From Mesorhizobium sp. INR15 (GTDB lineage Bacteria; Pseudomonadota; Alphaproteobacteria; Rhizobiales; Rhizobiaceae), in assembly GCF_015500075.1 (NCBI RefSeq), contig NZ_CP045496.1, positions 3,172,001 through 3,236,000 on the forward strand: DNA of 64,000 nt, read 5' to 3'. Below the pieces are notes generated by a model. That model made no database searches. It had not been told where the DNA came from and saw only the letters and a program-made list of their open reading frames with translations. Shown here one piece after another: positions 39,426 to 48,032 of the stretch; within the stretch, counting starts at the first letter, position 1; every line of letters starts with the position of its first letter. A program made the position numbers and the translations under genes.

Positions 39426-40496
39426 TCACCCTCGGCGTTCGCCCGCGCCATTGTGGTAGGTGAACCGCGTCCAACCGGTCGACAGGCCGGCGGATGCCAT
39501 TGCGATCATCACTTTGGCACCATCCTTGAGCCGACCCTCCTTCTCGGCATGCGCCATGGCCAGCGGCACCGAAGCCGAGACAGTGTTGCCGAAGCGGGCG
39601 TGGGCAAAGTAATAGATGTGGTCGTTCTCAGCATTGCAGCCCTTGGCAATGCGGGTGCTGGCGGCATCGCTGGCCGCGTGACCAAACACGATCTCCGGGG
39701 TGAAGGCCTTGATGCGCGCTTCGGTGTTGTAGTGGTCGATCAGCTTGCTGATGCCGAATTCGAAAAGCTCCTTGGCATGGGAATAGAAGGTCAGCGGCTT
39801 GGCGTGGGCGTCGGCCGGCGCGCCGTTGAACTGGGCCAGGTTGGGCAGCGGAATCATGCACAGGTTGCGCAAGTCGCCATGGGTGCGGAAAGACGCATAG
39901 AAGTCGTCCCCTTCATCGGAATCGGCGGACAGAATTGTCGCGGTGGCGGCCTCGCCGATGGTGAAGGTCGAGAAATTGTGCTGCAGGTCGCTGACGCTTT
40001 TGAATTCGAAATCCGCGTATTCGCGGAAGTTGAATTCACCGTTCAGGATCATCACGTTGCGATAGTCGCCATTCCTGATGTGGGCATGCGCGACATGCAG
40101 CGCCCGCAGCCAGCTGGCGCAGGCATCCAGCACGTCGAAACAGGTGGCGTTGACCATGTGCAGCGCGTCCTGAAAGACGACCGATGTCGCGGGCTCTAGA
40201 AAGCCGCGTCCGACGCCCACCCAGATCAACAGGTCGATATCGCCTGGCGACATGCCGGAGCGGCGCAGCGCCGCGTTTGCCACCCCGACGACGAAATCAT
40301 GCGCCGTCTCTTCTGGCGCCCGCAAGTAGCGAACCTTGGTTCCCGCGGCATCGAACAGGACGCGGAAACTCCGGTCGAGCTGGCGGAGCTGGCGTTCGTT
40401 CATATGCGCCGCGCTTCTGCCGAGCACCTCGGCGATCAGTTCGTCATTGCCGACCCGATGGCTCGGGAGCAAGCATTCAATCGCTGCAAAGCGCAT
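39426..40496 (-). CDS. 3-oxoacyl-ACP synthase III-like (KAS III) enzyme
   Basis: The 356-residue protein has a thiolase-fold condensing-enzyme layout with all three KAS III active-site residues: Cys126 in FDVLDACASWLRAL, His in EIVFGHAASDAAS and Asn in ARFGNTVSASVPLA. It is closer to secondary-metabolism KAS III-like synthases than to housekeeping FabH, since the surrounding segments (IWVGVGRGFLEPATSVVFQD) differ. It would condense or transfer an acyl group from CoA or a carrier protein. It is the last gene of a three-gene operon, 27 bases after the kinase-aminotransferase fusion. No acyl carrier protein is adjacent. Confidence 0.8.
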   Translation of the reverse strand: MRFAAIECLLPSHRVGNDELIAEVLGRSAAHMNERQLRQLDRSFRVLFDAAGTKVRYLRAPEETAHDFVVGVANAALRRSGMSPGDIDLLIWVGVGRGFLEPATSVVFQDALHMVNATCFDVLDACASWLRALHVAHAHIRNGDYRNVMILNGEFNFREYADFEFKSVSDLQHNFSTFTIGEAATATILSADSDEGDDFYASFRTHGDLRNLCMIPLPNLAQFNGAPADAHAKPLTFYSHAKELFEFGISKLIDHYNTEARIKAFTPEIVFGHAASDAASTRIAKGCNAENDHIYYFAHARFGNTVSASVPLAMAHAEKEGRLKDGAKVMIAMASAGLSTGWTRFTYHNGAGERRG

Positions 40497-40523
40497 CTCT
40501 GACCCGCTCCTGTGGCTGGAAGC

Positions 40524-43295
40524 CTAAGTTACGAAAAGTCCGTCATTCATCATGTCGCGCAGGCTGCCGGCGAACGCCTCGACCGTCCGATCGATGTCGT
40601 CGTCGCTATGCGCGGCGCAAAGCAGCATCGTGTGCAGTTCCGACATGTAGACGCCGTGCTGGCGCATGTAATAGGCGAGCGCGAGATTGGCGCGGTAGTT
40701 GCCGCCGGTCTGCTGCTCGCGCACCAGGCGCGGCTTGCGGTGGTCGAAGCTCATGGTGATGATCGATCGCGCGGCGCCCACCTGATAGGCGACGCCGGCC
40801 TCGGCGGCCACGGCGGCGAGTTCCTTGCCCAGCCTGCGGCTCTTGCCATCCACATCGGCGTAGATATGCCGGTTGTCGCGGAGGTGACGCACGGCCGCCA
40901 GGCCGGCGGCACAGGTTATGGAGTTGCCGCTCATCGTTCCGCCAACGAATACTTTTTGCTCGAAATCCCTGAACGGGTCGTGCGAACTCTTGGCCAGATC
41001 GACAAGCGCGCGCCGGCCGCCGACCGCTCCGCATGGCAGGCCGCCGCCAATGATCTTGCCGAGGCAGGTCAGGTCGGGCTCGACACCGGCCAGCGCCTGG
41101 GCGCCGCCGAATGCCACCCGGAAGCCGCTGACCACTTCGTCGAAGATCAGCGGAATGCCGTGGCGGTCGCACAAGCCGCGCAACGCCCGCAGAAAGGCCA
41201 CATCGATGTCCCCGCCCGCCGCCGGGTAGGGCTCGCAGATGACGCAGGCCAGGTCGTCCGCTTCGCGGCTCAGCCGGTCGAGCTCTTCCATGTAGCCATA
41301 TTGCAGGACCAAGGTGCGTTCCGCAGTGGCGCGGTCGGTACCCGGCATGCCGGTCGCCGCTCGCGGGCGGTTTGCCGGGCCGGAGAACACGAACCAGCTG
41401 CTGACGATGCCCTGGTCTGAAAACCCGTGATAGTGGCCCTCGAATTTCGCCACCTTGGCGCGGCCGCGCGCCGCCTTGCACAGGCGCAGCGCCTGCAACA
41501 CGGCCTCGGTGCCCGAATTGGCGAATATGACACGCTCGATCGACGGCAGCGCGCCGGCCAGTTCCTCGGCCAGTTCGACCTCCGCGCAATTGCCGATGGC
41601 GTTGAGCGAGCCGGCTTCGGCGGCCCGCGCGATCGCCTCCGCCACCACAGGGTGCGCGTGGCCGAGATATTGTGCGCCGAAGCCGCATTGCAGATCGATG
41701 TATTCGTGACCGTCAATGTCCTCCAGCCGGCTGCCATGCGCCCGCCGGATGAACAGCGGATGGATGTTGGGAACCATGTAGCGGTCGAGATGTGTCGGCG
41801 CGACCAGTGATCGGTCGGCTCGTTCCCGCCAGCGCAGCGATCCCGCCATCGTGTCGCCGAACCATGCCTCGAAACGGCCCTGGACGGCATCGCTCATGTA
41901 GGGGCTGGCGCGGTCGGTGAAGCGGCGGGCATTGGCCCAAATATCGATCCGTGGATCGATCAGCGTGACAAAGCCTTCGCCTGAAAGGAAAGCCAGCACG
42001 ATCTTGGTGAAGACCGTTGTGAACCGAAGCCCGTGCTTGCGCAGCACGTCGTTGGCGTCGGCGACGAAGCCGACGGTGGACCATTTCCGCGTGCGCTCCT
42101 CAAAATGCGTTCTGAGGGTCAGCAGCAGTCTGGAGCGATAGGCGGCATTGCCAAGGGCTGCCTCGCCATTGACGACAAAATGCCTGGTGAAGCGGTCCAC
42201 GGCGTTTTGCCATTCCTTGCGGATCGCCGCGTAGTAGAACGACGACAGCCCCCATTTCTGCTCCTCGGTGAGCTCGCCGACCAGGCCGAAGTCGAGCAGG
42301 ATGATTTCGCCCTTGGACGAGAACATGACATTGCCGGGATGTGGGTCGGCATGGAAGAAGCCATGCAGGTAGACCATCGTGTAGAAGGCATCCTGCAAAC
42401 GCCATGCGAGCACGGCCGGAGGCACCTGGACCTCATGGGATTGCAGCCCGCGAATGCCATCCATCCATTCCATCACCAGCATGTCGCGCGTGCACAGCGC
42501 CCTGATCGGCGCCGGAACCCGGACATGCGGATGGCCGGAAAAATTGGCCCGGATGCGGTCCTGATGCGCGGCCTCGATGCGCATGTCGGTCTGCTCGATC
42601 AGGATTACCTCGAGTTCTTGAATGTGAGCGATGAGATTGAGCTGGCGGGCGCGCCGCGAGACGAGCTGCGCCATGCGCGCCAGCAGCCGCAAGGCGGACA
42701 GCGTGTCGCGCAGTTGGCCGCGCACACCGGGCCGGACGATCTTGACGGCCACGATCTCGCCCGACGGCAGTGACGCCTTGTGCACTTGCGCGATCGATGC
42801 GCTGGCGACTGGCGTGTTTTGCCAGGTGGCGAACAGCTGCCCAATGCCGCCATCCACCGTAGTGGCCAGAAGCCGGTTCAGCCTCTCGGGGGCGGTCGCG
42901 GGGACATTGTCCTGGAGTTCGCGCACCTGCTTCAGCATTTGAGGCGGCAAAAGGTCGACCTGCGCGCCCAGCAGCTGGCCGACCTTGATGGCCAGCGGAC
43001 CCATCCCGACCAGGAAGCGGCACAGCCACAGCCCGCGCAGCTCCTGGACCGGCGTGACCCGCGTCACGCGCTGCGCCGCGTAGCCAACAGCGCATGCACC
43101 GGCGCCGACCAGCAAGCGGATCGTCCAGATCGGACCTGTCAGCCAATCCCAGCCGGTACCTTCACGCGCTTCATGGCTGGCGCGCTGCGCCGGGGACAGG
43201 TGGCTTTCCGGCGGCGCGGCCTCGGCCCTCGCGCGCGGCAACGGTTGCCCGGTTTCGCCGAGCGCATCCATGCCGGCTGCGTCGCGCTCAAGCAT
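40524..43295 (-). CDS. Fusion of UbiB/ABC1 atypical kinase and class III aminotransferase
   Basis: The 923-residue protein joins two whole enzymes. Residues about 50-470 form an ABC1/UbiB atypical kinase: IKVGQLLGAQVDLLPP (the KxGQ motif), the Ala-rich ASASIAQVHKA, the Lys in IVAVKIVRPG, FHADPHPGNVMF and ILLDFGLVGEL. Residues about 500-920 form a PLP-dependent class III aminotransferase like glutamate-1-semialdehyde aminomutase: DGHEYIDLQCGFGAQYLGHA, IFANSGTEAVLQALRLCKAA, PLIFDEVVSGFR and the PLP Lys in TCLGKIIGGGLPCGA. Its start overlaps the Rieske oxygenase stop by eight bases. I know of no standard enzyme with this fusion; the UbiB part suggests a lipid or quinone-like substrate. No frameshift is seen at the junction. 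Confidence 0.85.
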   Translation of the reverse strand: MLERDAAGMDALGETGQPLPRARAEAAPPESHLSPAQRASHEAREGTGWDWLTGPIWTIRLLVGAGACAVGYAAQRVTRVTPVQELRGLWLCRFLVGMGPLAIKVGQLLGAQVDLLPPQMLKQVRELQDNVPATAPERLNRLLATTVDGGIGQLFATWQNTPVASASIAQVHKASLPSGEIVAVKIVRPGVRGQLRDTLSALRLLARMAQLVSRRARQLNLIAHIQELEVILIEQTDMRIEAAHQDRIRANFSGHPHVRVPAPIRALCTRDMLVMEWMDGIRGLQSHEVQVPPAVLAWRLQDAFYTMVYLHGFFHADPHPGNVMFSSKGEIILLDFGLVGELTEEQKWGLSSFYYAAIRKEWQNAVDRFTRHFVVNGEAALGNAAYRSRLLLTLRTHFEERTRKWSTVGFVADANDVLRKHGLRFTTVFTKIVLAFLSGEGFVTLIDPRIDIWANARRFTDRASPYMSDAVQGRFEAWFGDTMAGSLRWRERADRSLVAPTHLDRYMVPNIHPLFIRRAHGSRLEDIDGHEYIDLQCGFGAQYLGHAHPVVAEAIARAAEAGSLNAIGNCAEVELAEELAGALPSIERVIFANSGTEAVLQALRLCKAARGRAKVAKFEGHYHGFSDQGIVSSWFVFSGPANRPRAATGMPGTDRATAERTLVLQYGYMEELDRLSREADDLACVICEPYPAAGGDIDVAFLRALRGLCDRHGIPLIFDEVVSGFRVAFGGAQALAGVEPDLTCLGKIIGGGLPCGAVGGRRALVDLAKSSHDPFRDFEQKVFVGGTMSGNSITCAAGLAAVRHLRDNRHIYADVDGKSRRLGKELAAVAAEAGVAYQVGAARSIITMSFDHRKPRLVREQQTGGNYRANLALAYYMRQHGVYMSELHTMLLCAAHSDDDIDRTVEAFAGSLRDMMNDGLFVT

Positions 43296-44334
43296 CTTGC
43301 CGGCTTAGCTGGTATGCATAGAGGCGGTGGAAGGCGAGGGTCGGCTCGTCGCCGGCGACGCTGACGGGTGCGGGCAGCAATTCAGGGTCATTGGAGAGCA
43401 TCTTCGTCACCTCCGCCTCGTCCTCCTGGCACAGGCGCCGATCGAACCACCGCTGCAGCAGGTCGCCCAGCCAATGCGTGGCGCGCGTCCTCACCGACAG
43501 GCCGAAGAACCAGGTGTGCAAGGCATCCGCCGGCGTGCAATGCGCCAGCAGCACATCCCAGGCGCCTGTGCGCCAATCGACCTGGTAGTAGAACGAACCG
43601 CCGAGATCGAAACGGTAGTGCTCGCCGGCGATATCGCCAATGCCGACCAGACCCGTCACCACACGCCCGGGGAGGCCGCCAATGGCATAGGCGGCCTCTA
43701 TCCGCTGCCACGGGCTTTGCGGATCATCCTGGCCGGCAAAGCCGCGGAGATCGTCGTCGACAACCAGTTTCTGCCGGGGATAGAGGCGGGTGCCGCCGAG
43801 GCTCGATTTATGCACGAACGGCACGTGGGTGGTGTCGATCAGGTTTTCGACGGCGTTGACGAAGGAGCATGTCCACAATTGCGGCTTGCTGAAATGCCGG
43901 CGGCGGTCCGGAGCTTCGCCCCAGACGTCGTGGCACGGCGGTTCAGGCAAGCCTTGGCGCTTTGCACCCACCCAGATCCAGATTGCGCCCTGCGATTCCG
44001 CCGTGAGGTATGAGGGTGTGCAGGCGCGGGGGAGTTTGACATCGTCGGGCTGCGACGGCACCGCGACGCATTGGCCGTCCAGATCGAAGACCCAGCCATG
44101 CATCGGGCACTCGACCCTGTCGCCGATGACCCGGCCGCGAGACAGATCGGCGCCACGGTGCGGGCACACGGCGTTGAATGCGTGCGGCTTGCCCTGGCTG
44201 TCGCGAAACAGCGCGATGTGCCGGTTGAGAAGTTTTCGGCCGAGCAGGGCGCCCCCGCGTGGCAATTCGTGCGACCATGCGGCGCAATACCAAGCATTTT
44301 CCAATATTGCCGATGGTCCAACTCGATCTCGCAC
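43288..44334 (-). CDS. Rieske-type aromatic-ring/O-demethylating oxygenase
   Basis: The 348-residue protein has the Rieske 2Fe-2S motif CPHRGADLSRG...CPMHGW (about residues 57-80) and the mononuclear iron site NAVENLIDTTHVPFVH (Asn-x-x-Asp-x-x-His-x-x-x-x-His, about 162-175). The N-terminal ILENAWYCAAWSHELPRG matches vanillate O-demethylase/PobA-type oxygenases. It would hydroxylate or demethylate its substrate using electrons from a separate reductase, which is not in this operon. The start appears to be a GTG with no strong ribosome site. It is the first gene of the operon with the kinase-aminotransferase and the KAS III-like synthase. Confidence 0.85.
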   Translation of the reverse strand: MRDRVGPSAILENAWYCAAWSHELPRGGALLGRKLLNRHIALFRDSQGKPHAFNAVCPHRGADLSRGRVIGDRVECPMHGWVFDLDGQCVAVPSQPDDVKLPRACTPSYLTAESQGAIWIWVGAKRQGLPEPPCHDVWGEAPDRRRHFSKPQLWTCSFVNAVENLIDTTHVPFVHKSSLGGTRLYPRQKLVVDDDLRGFAGQDDPQSPWQRIEAAYAIGGLPGRVVTGLVGIGDIAGEHYRFDLGGSFYYQVDWRTGAWDVLLAHCTPADALHTWFFGLSVRTRATHWLGDLLQRWFDRRLCQEDEAEVTKMLSNDPELLPAPVSVAGDEPTLAFHRLYAYQLSRQDA

Positions 44335-44756
44335 GATTGGCTATCCATCTGATAAGGCTAAGTCTTGCTGCGATTTCCCGAAATTTTAATGAAAACTTGT
44401 GCCATCACCGCGTGGCGGTGATCAACGACACTATAGAGGAAATTCTTCTGCCGGCAACGCAAGTTGATCGGCTTGAATCATTTCCATTGGGGTAGTTGAG
44501 GATGGCACCGGGCACGGGTCGGGGGCTGCGCCGGAACGTTGATCTGCACCAGTTTGCCAAGAGCGCCGGAGCGTCACCGCGGTGTCCTATTGATCCTGGA
44601 ACGATGCGCTGAAGGTGTCTCGCTTCCAGCCACGGCGCCGTCGGCCAGATGCAACTGTTCGTGCATCACGTGACAGCGTCATCAGACGGCATTTGGAAAA
44701 CCGATTGGAACAAGATTCCTCTCATTACGTTAGCTGTGCCTAAAGGGAGAAGACCG
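44335..44756. other. Intergenic region upstream of the Rieske operon
   Basis: Over these 422 bases I see no supported gene. The left part is AT-richer than its surroundings (44340-44410) and probably holds the reverse-strand promoter of the Rieske-kinase-KAS operon. Confidence 0.5.
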
Positions 44757-44831
44757 ATGAACAACATCATCTGGCTTGTTGGAGCCGTCGTCATCGTGCT
44801 TGCGATACTCAGCTTCTTTGGCCTCAGATAA
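44757..44831 (+). CDS. 24-residue single-helix membrane peptide
   Basis: The frame reads MNNIIWLVGAVVIVLAILSF, then FGLR: a single transmembrane helix with one terminal Arg. AAAGGGAGAAGACC just upstream is a good ribosome site. Very short membrane peptides of this form are widespread in rhizobia; the function is unknown. Confidence 0.6.
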   Translation: MNNIIWLVGAVVIVLAILSFFGLR

Positions 44832-45119
44832 ATAGCCAGGCCAAGGCGGTCGGTCTGGGCGGCGTTCAGCAGCGCTTCCGCGAGATGGGCGGTTTTGACT
44901 CTGTAGTTTTAGAGTAGCCCAGCCGGTCGGTGTCATCGGTGTAATCAACTTAATCGAATTTCGGTAAACTATTGTTATCGAAATTGTATTATACACTATA
45001 AAATATATTGTGATTGAACGTCACGTATGTAAATTCCGTCAGAATTTTATTTGGAACTTCTATTCATTGTTCGAATTGTTCTCCCGGGTGGATTTGAAGC
45101 AATCACAATGGAGAGTGTT
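44832..45119. other. AT-rich intergenic region
   Basis: Bases 44930-45065 are markedly AT-rich (for example TATTATACACTATAAAATAT) in an otherwise GC-rich window. It probably contains the promoter of the DUF1236 gene. No gene is seen. Confidence 0.55.
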
Positions 45120-45422
45120 ATGAAAGCTTACCTTTCGAGTGCGGCAGTTGCCTTGGTTCTGTTGGGCGGCATCGGCGCTGCGGTTGCTGAAGACGTCATC
45201 GTGGTTCAGCCAGAACAGGAAACCGTGGTGCGTGAGTATGTCAAGAAGCAGCCTTTGGCATCCGTCAACCTTCTTGGTGTTGAACTCAAGCTTGGTTCGC
45301 CAGTGCCAGATACGGTCGAGTTGCGTGAAGTGCCCAACGTTAAATACCGCGTGGCGGTTATCAACGACCAGACTGTCTTGGTCGACCCCGAGACCCATCA
45401 GATCGTCGCAGTCCTGCATTGA
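45120..45422 (+). CDS. Secreted DUF1236-family protein
   Basis: The 100-residue protein has a signal peptide (MKAYLSSAAVALVLLGGIGA, cleavage after VAEDV or near it). A DUF1236 domain follows, with TVVREYVKKQPLASVNL and the typical C-terminal YRVAVINDQTVLVDPETHQI. The family is common in the periplasm of rhizobia and has no known biochemical role. The ATG at 45120 follows GGAGAGTGTT. A strong terminator follows the stop. Confidence 0.85.
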   Translation: MKAYLSSAAVALVLLGGIGAAVAEDVIVVQPEQETVVREYVKKQPLASVNLLGVELKLGSPVPDTVELREVPNVKYRVAVINDQTVLVDPETHQIVAVLH

Positions 45423-45436
45423 GGCTTGATCTGACG

Positions 45437-45478
45437 AAATGGCCCAGCGGCCTGTCTGCTGGGCCATTTCAGTTTTTT
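45437..45478 (+). terminator. Intrinsic terminator of the DUF1236 gene
   Basis: AAATGGCCCAGC (45437-45448) pairs perfectly with GCTGGGCCATTT (45458-45469), followed by CAGTTTTTT. Confidence 0.9.
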
Positions 45479-45690
45479 GACCGCGCGCAACTTTGCCGGG
45501 GTCGGCCTCGTAGAGTCTAACGCCGCCTTCGTCCCTCATGCGGGCGGCAGGTTCGCCGGGGATGTGGCGTTGGGGCTTTCCTCGGCGAGCCTATGGGCGC
45601 AATGGCCAGGCAAAATGGCGAGCGATGGCCCGGGCAAATGGACAAACATATCGCCGCGTGTACACTATCGCGGATAGGCGCGAGGGGAAG

Positions 45691-45798
45691 ATGAAGAAGA
45701 GATACACCAAGCCCGTCCTGGCCAAGAGGGGACTGCTGTCGACCCAGACAGCTCAAGTGACAAACTCGCTGGATTCGCAAGTGCCTGAGAGCATCTGA
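45691..45798 (+). CDS. MKKTY-family small peptide 13, long tail
   Basis: This 35-residue gene opens MKKRYTKPVLAKRGLLSTQT, with the tail AQVTNSLDSQVPESI. The leader keeps Tyr5, Pro8, Leu10, Gly14 and Thr20, so the lasso-leader pattern is complete. Its tail is the longest of the thirteen and contains acidic residues (Asp, Glu), the kind of side chain used to close a lasso ring. GAGGGGAAG precedes the ATG. It stands alone, with no modifying enzyme adjacent. Confidence 0.65.
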   Translation: MKKRYTKPVLAKRGLLSTQTAQVTNSLDSQVPESI

Positions 45799-46017
45799 GT
45801 GCAGGTGCCGGATCGGCGCGGGATGGTCTATTCCGTTGGGGGAAGAAAGGGCGGCCAGGCTGACGTTATAGTGGCGAGGAAGACGTGACGGGGCGCTTAC
45901 CAGTCGTCCTGTTTCGATGCTCAAGATTGGCCCCACACGGTCGTTGTCAGCCGGGAGCTATCCCGCGAGGATTACTCCGACATTGCAGGGGTTTGCAGCG
46001 GAAGATCCGCTGGGGGC

Positions 46018-46464
46018 TTAATCCGCCTGCCAGAACGAGAGCTGATAGTCCTCGATGTCGTTTGTTTCGGGGATGAAAAGCTCGACCACAAAACGCCTGT
46101 CGGGGAACTGCCATTGAAGTTTGGCCTGATAGATCTGCCTGAGGACTGTTCCGAGGAAGATGAGCTTGTCGGCGGCAATACCGTCGTGGAAGCCGTGAAT
46201 GTCGGCGAGGTGCAAGTGGTTCATCACAGCCTCGACGGATTGCCGCGTGGCGCCCGGGCCACGTTCGAAGCCTCGCAGGCTCTCCTTGCTGAAGCCTTCC
46301 AGCAGGATATAGCGCTCGAAGGCTACGAACCCTGGCCAGAAAACGGTGCTGTAACCCACGGCAAGCGAAAACCCTCCCATGCAGGAAATCCAGCCTTCAA
46401 GACTGATCCCCGCCCCATGGTTCCAGGTAGCGAGTTCTGCCTTCATGCTTTCTGGAACGTCCAT
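46018..46464 (-). CDS. Hypothetical protein downstream of a sulfotransferase gene
   Basis: The 148-residue protein starts MDVPESMKAELATWNHGAGI and has a hydrophobic stretch ISCMGGFSLAVGYSTVFWPG (about residues 24-45). A helical HHLAD/HGFHD-containing centre and a C-terminal beta-rich RRFVVELFIPETNDIEDYQL follow. The earlier open frame upstream is a shadow of the sulfotransferase gene. ACCAGGAAAAG-like purines lie before the chosen ATG. I do not recognise the family. Confidence 0.6.
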   Translation of the reverse strand: MDVPESMKAELATWNHGAGISLEGWISCMGGFSLAVGYSTVFWPGFVAFERYILLEGFSKESLRGFERGPGATRQSVEAVMNHLHLADIHGFHDGIAADKLIFLGTVLRQIYQAKLQWQFPDRRFVVELFIPETNDIEDYQLSFWQAD

Positions 46465-46541
46465 CAGGTCCGTCTTTTCCTGGAGTTGGCGATGTGTGGA
46501 TGCTTCGATGGCAAGCCCGACCAAGCGTGGTTGTTTGCCCG

Positions 46542-47282
46542 CTACCCCAGCCACCACCACAACCCGCCAAGCACCACCGCGATCGCGGCGATAGCCAGCC
46601 CGAGCATGATGTAGGAGCCCTTGATGATGTCGGCGATGATCTTCTTGATCGTCTCGCGGTCGTTGAGATTGGGGAAGGGCTCGTTGGGTTGCGCCACGCC
46701 GAGGAAGTCGCACAGCGGCGCCCAGCCTTCGCTGACCTTGAACACCAGCAGCTTTTCCGGCGGCACGGCGGCCTTCACTTCGTCGATATAGGAGAGATAG
46801 CGCGCCACGGCCTTGTCGCGGTCGCCCATCACGCCGGCGAGCGTGCGGCCCCAGACCAGCTTGCGCGACATGTCGCCCATTTTCCGGCCGAACGGCGTCA
46901 ACCATTCCAGGATCTTGAACTGCCAGACATTCTCGGTGAAGTAGATCGTGTCGATGGTGCTTTCATACCAGGCCTCGGCGCCGCGCGGGTGCAGGGTGAG
47001 CAGCACCTTGGCGTCGGGATAGGCGGCCATCAGTTCGCGCCATACGCAGCAGCCGGGATTGTCGACCGTCGCGGTGTAGTTGGCGAACACCTGGTTCCAG
47101 TCCTGCTGGGTGCCGGGCGGGCTGTTGGCAACCTTGCGCCAGAAGTCGAGATGGCCTTTGTTGGCCTTGTTCATGATCACTTCCTGCATGTGGTAGCTTG
47201 GCAGGCCGAGCTTGTTCAGCGCGGCAAAGGTCGACCACGTGCCGGTTCGGCCGAAACCGGCCCCGATGAGTTTGAGCGTCAT
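46542..47282 (-). CDS. Sulfotransferase family protein with C-terminal membrane anchor
   Basis: The 246-residue protein has the 5'-PSB loop for PAPS binding at the N terminus (LKLIGAGFGRTGTWSTFAAL) and the downstream KVLLTLHPRGAEAWYESTID of the sulfotransferase family. LGVAQPNEPFPNLNDRETIK follows. The last 25 residues (IMLGLAIAAIAVVLGGLWWW) form a hydrophobic helix that would anchor the enzyme to the membrane. It resembles the NAD-dependent epimerase-associated 'P-loop sulfotransferase' group of rhizobia. The acceptor is unknown. The ATG at 47282 is set by the P-loop position. Confidence 0.8.
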   Translation of the reverse strand: MTLKLIGAGFGRTGTWSTFAALNKLGLPSYHMQEVIMNKANKGHLDFWRKVANSPPGTQQDWNQVFANYTATVDNPGCCVWRELMAAYPDAKVLLTLHPRGAEAWYESTIDTIYFTENVWQFKILEWLTPFGRKMGDMSRKLVWGRTLAGVMGDRDKAVARYLSYIDEVKAAVPPEKLLVFKVSEGWAPLCDFLGVAQPNEPFPNLNDRETIKKIIADIIKGSYIMLGLAIAAIAVVLGGLWWWLG

Positions 47283-47467
47283 TTGTCCCCCAGGGATCGA
47301 TTGCCTATCCATGCCGATCCGCGGGGATAATGTTGCGCCGGACCGCGTTTTCGCGCAACGAATTTTCGCGCGGCCCAGGCTTGCGCAAGCTGTTTGGCCT
47401 GCAAAAGCAAATGGCGGGCCGAGTGGCCCGCCATTCAATTGATCAGCAGATCATGCGATCGGGAAGA

Positions 47468-47743
47468 TTATGCCTTGCCGCCGAGTGCGTGCAGCTTCTC
47501 GCAGAATGCGGCATGCGGCTTGCTCATCGCCGCATCGTTGCATTCCTTCATCATGGCGGCCTGGTTCTTCTTGGACTCCTTTGCCCAGACCTTCTTCATG
47601 TCGGCATCGGACTTCATGGTTGTCATGGCCTTGTCGGTGAAGAAGGGGGCCATCATCTTGGGTTCGTCGAGAATGCCAGCCAATGCAGAACCGGCGATTA
47701 CTGACGCAGCCAACACTCCCAGACAGACGGTTTTGATGTTCAT
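47468..47743 (-). CDS. Small secreted protein, paralogue of 11015-11320
   Basis: The 91-residue protein starts MNIKTVCLGVLAASVIAGSA (signal peptide). It shares with the protein at 11015 the DEPKMMAPFFTDKAM block, a KKVWAKESKKNQAAMMKECN block and a C-terminal HAAFCEKLHALGG block. Two Cys residues are conserved between the copies. GGGAAGAG precedes the ATG. It is a periplasmic protein of unknown function; the duplication suggests a real cellular role. Confidence 0.75.
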   Translation of the reverse strand: MNIKTVCLGVLAASVIAGSALAGILDEPKMMAPFFTDKAMTTMKSDADMKKVWAKESKKNQAAMMKECNDAAMSKPHAAFCEKLHALGGKA

Positions 47744-48032
47744 GGATCTCTTCCCTGTTTTTGCCCCCGGGATGAGGGCTGCCCCACCAATACCACCGGA
47801 AAAAAGTGATTTAGAGGGCAGCATATTAGTTGTTGTTCACGTTTCGGTGAGTGCGGAGTGAACAGGCCGGAGGGACGTTTCGCGATTGGCGCGGTTGTCC
47901 TGGCAGCCGGCGGGGAAGTCGCCGTTTGTCAATGAGGGCCTGTCGAGAACTGGAGCCCGCCATCGCGCCACGCGCAGCGGCCCGCCACCTGAGGGGTAAC
48001 GGGCCGCATGTTCCCGAGCTCTGTGGTCGCGG

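Noticed and set aside
38987..39451. 154-codon reverse frame downstream of the KAS III-like gene
   Set aside because: It has no ribosome site, biased Arg/Pro/Cys composition and no product resemblance.
3565..45798. Calling the MKKTY genes true lasso-peptide precursors
   Set aside because: The leader motif fits, but most tails are too short for a ring plus tail, most lack a usable Asp/Glu, and no maturation enzymes are in the window.
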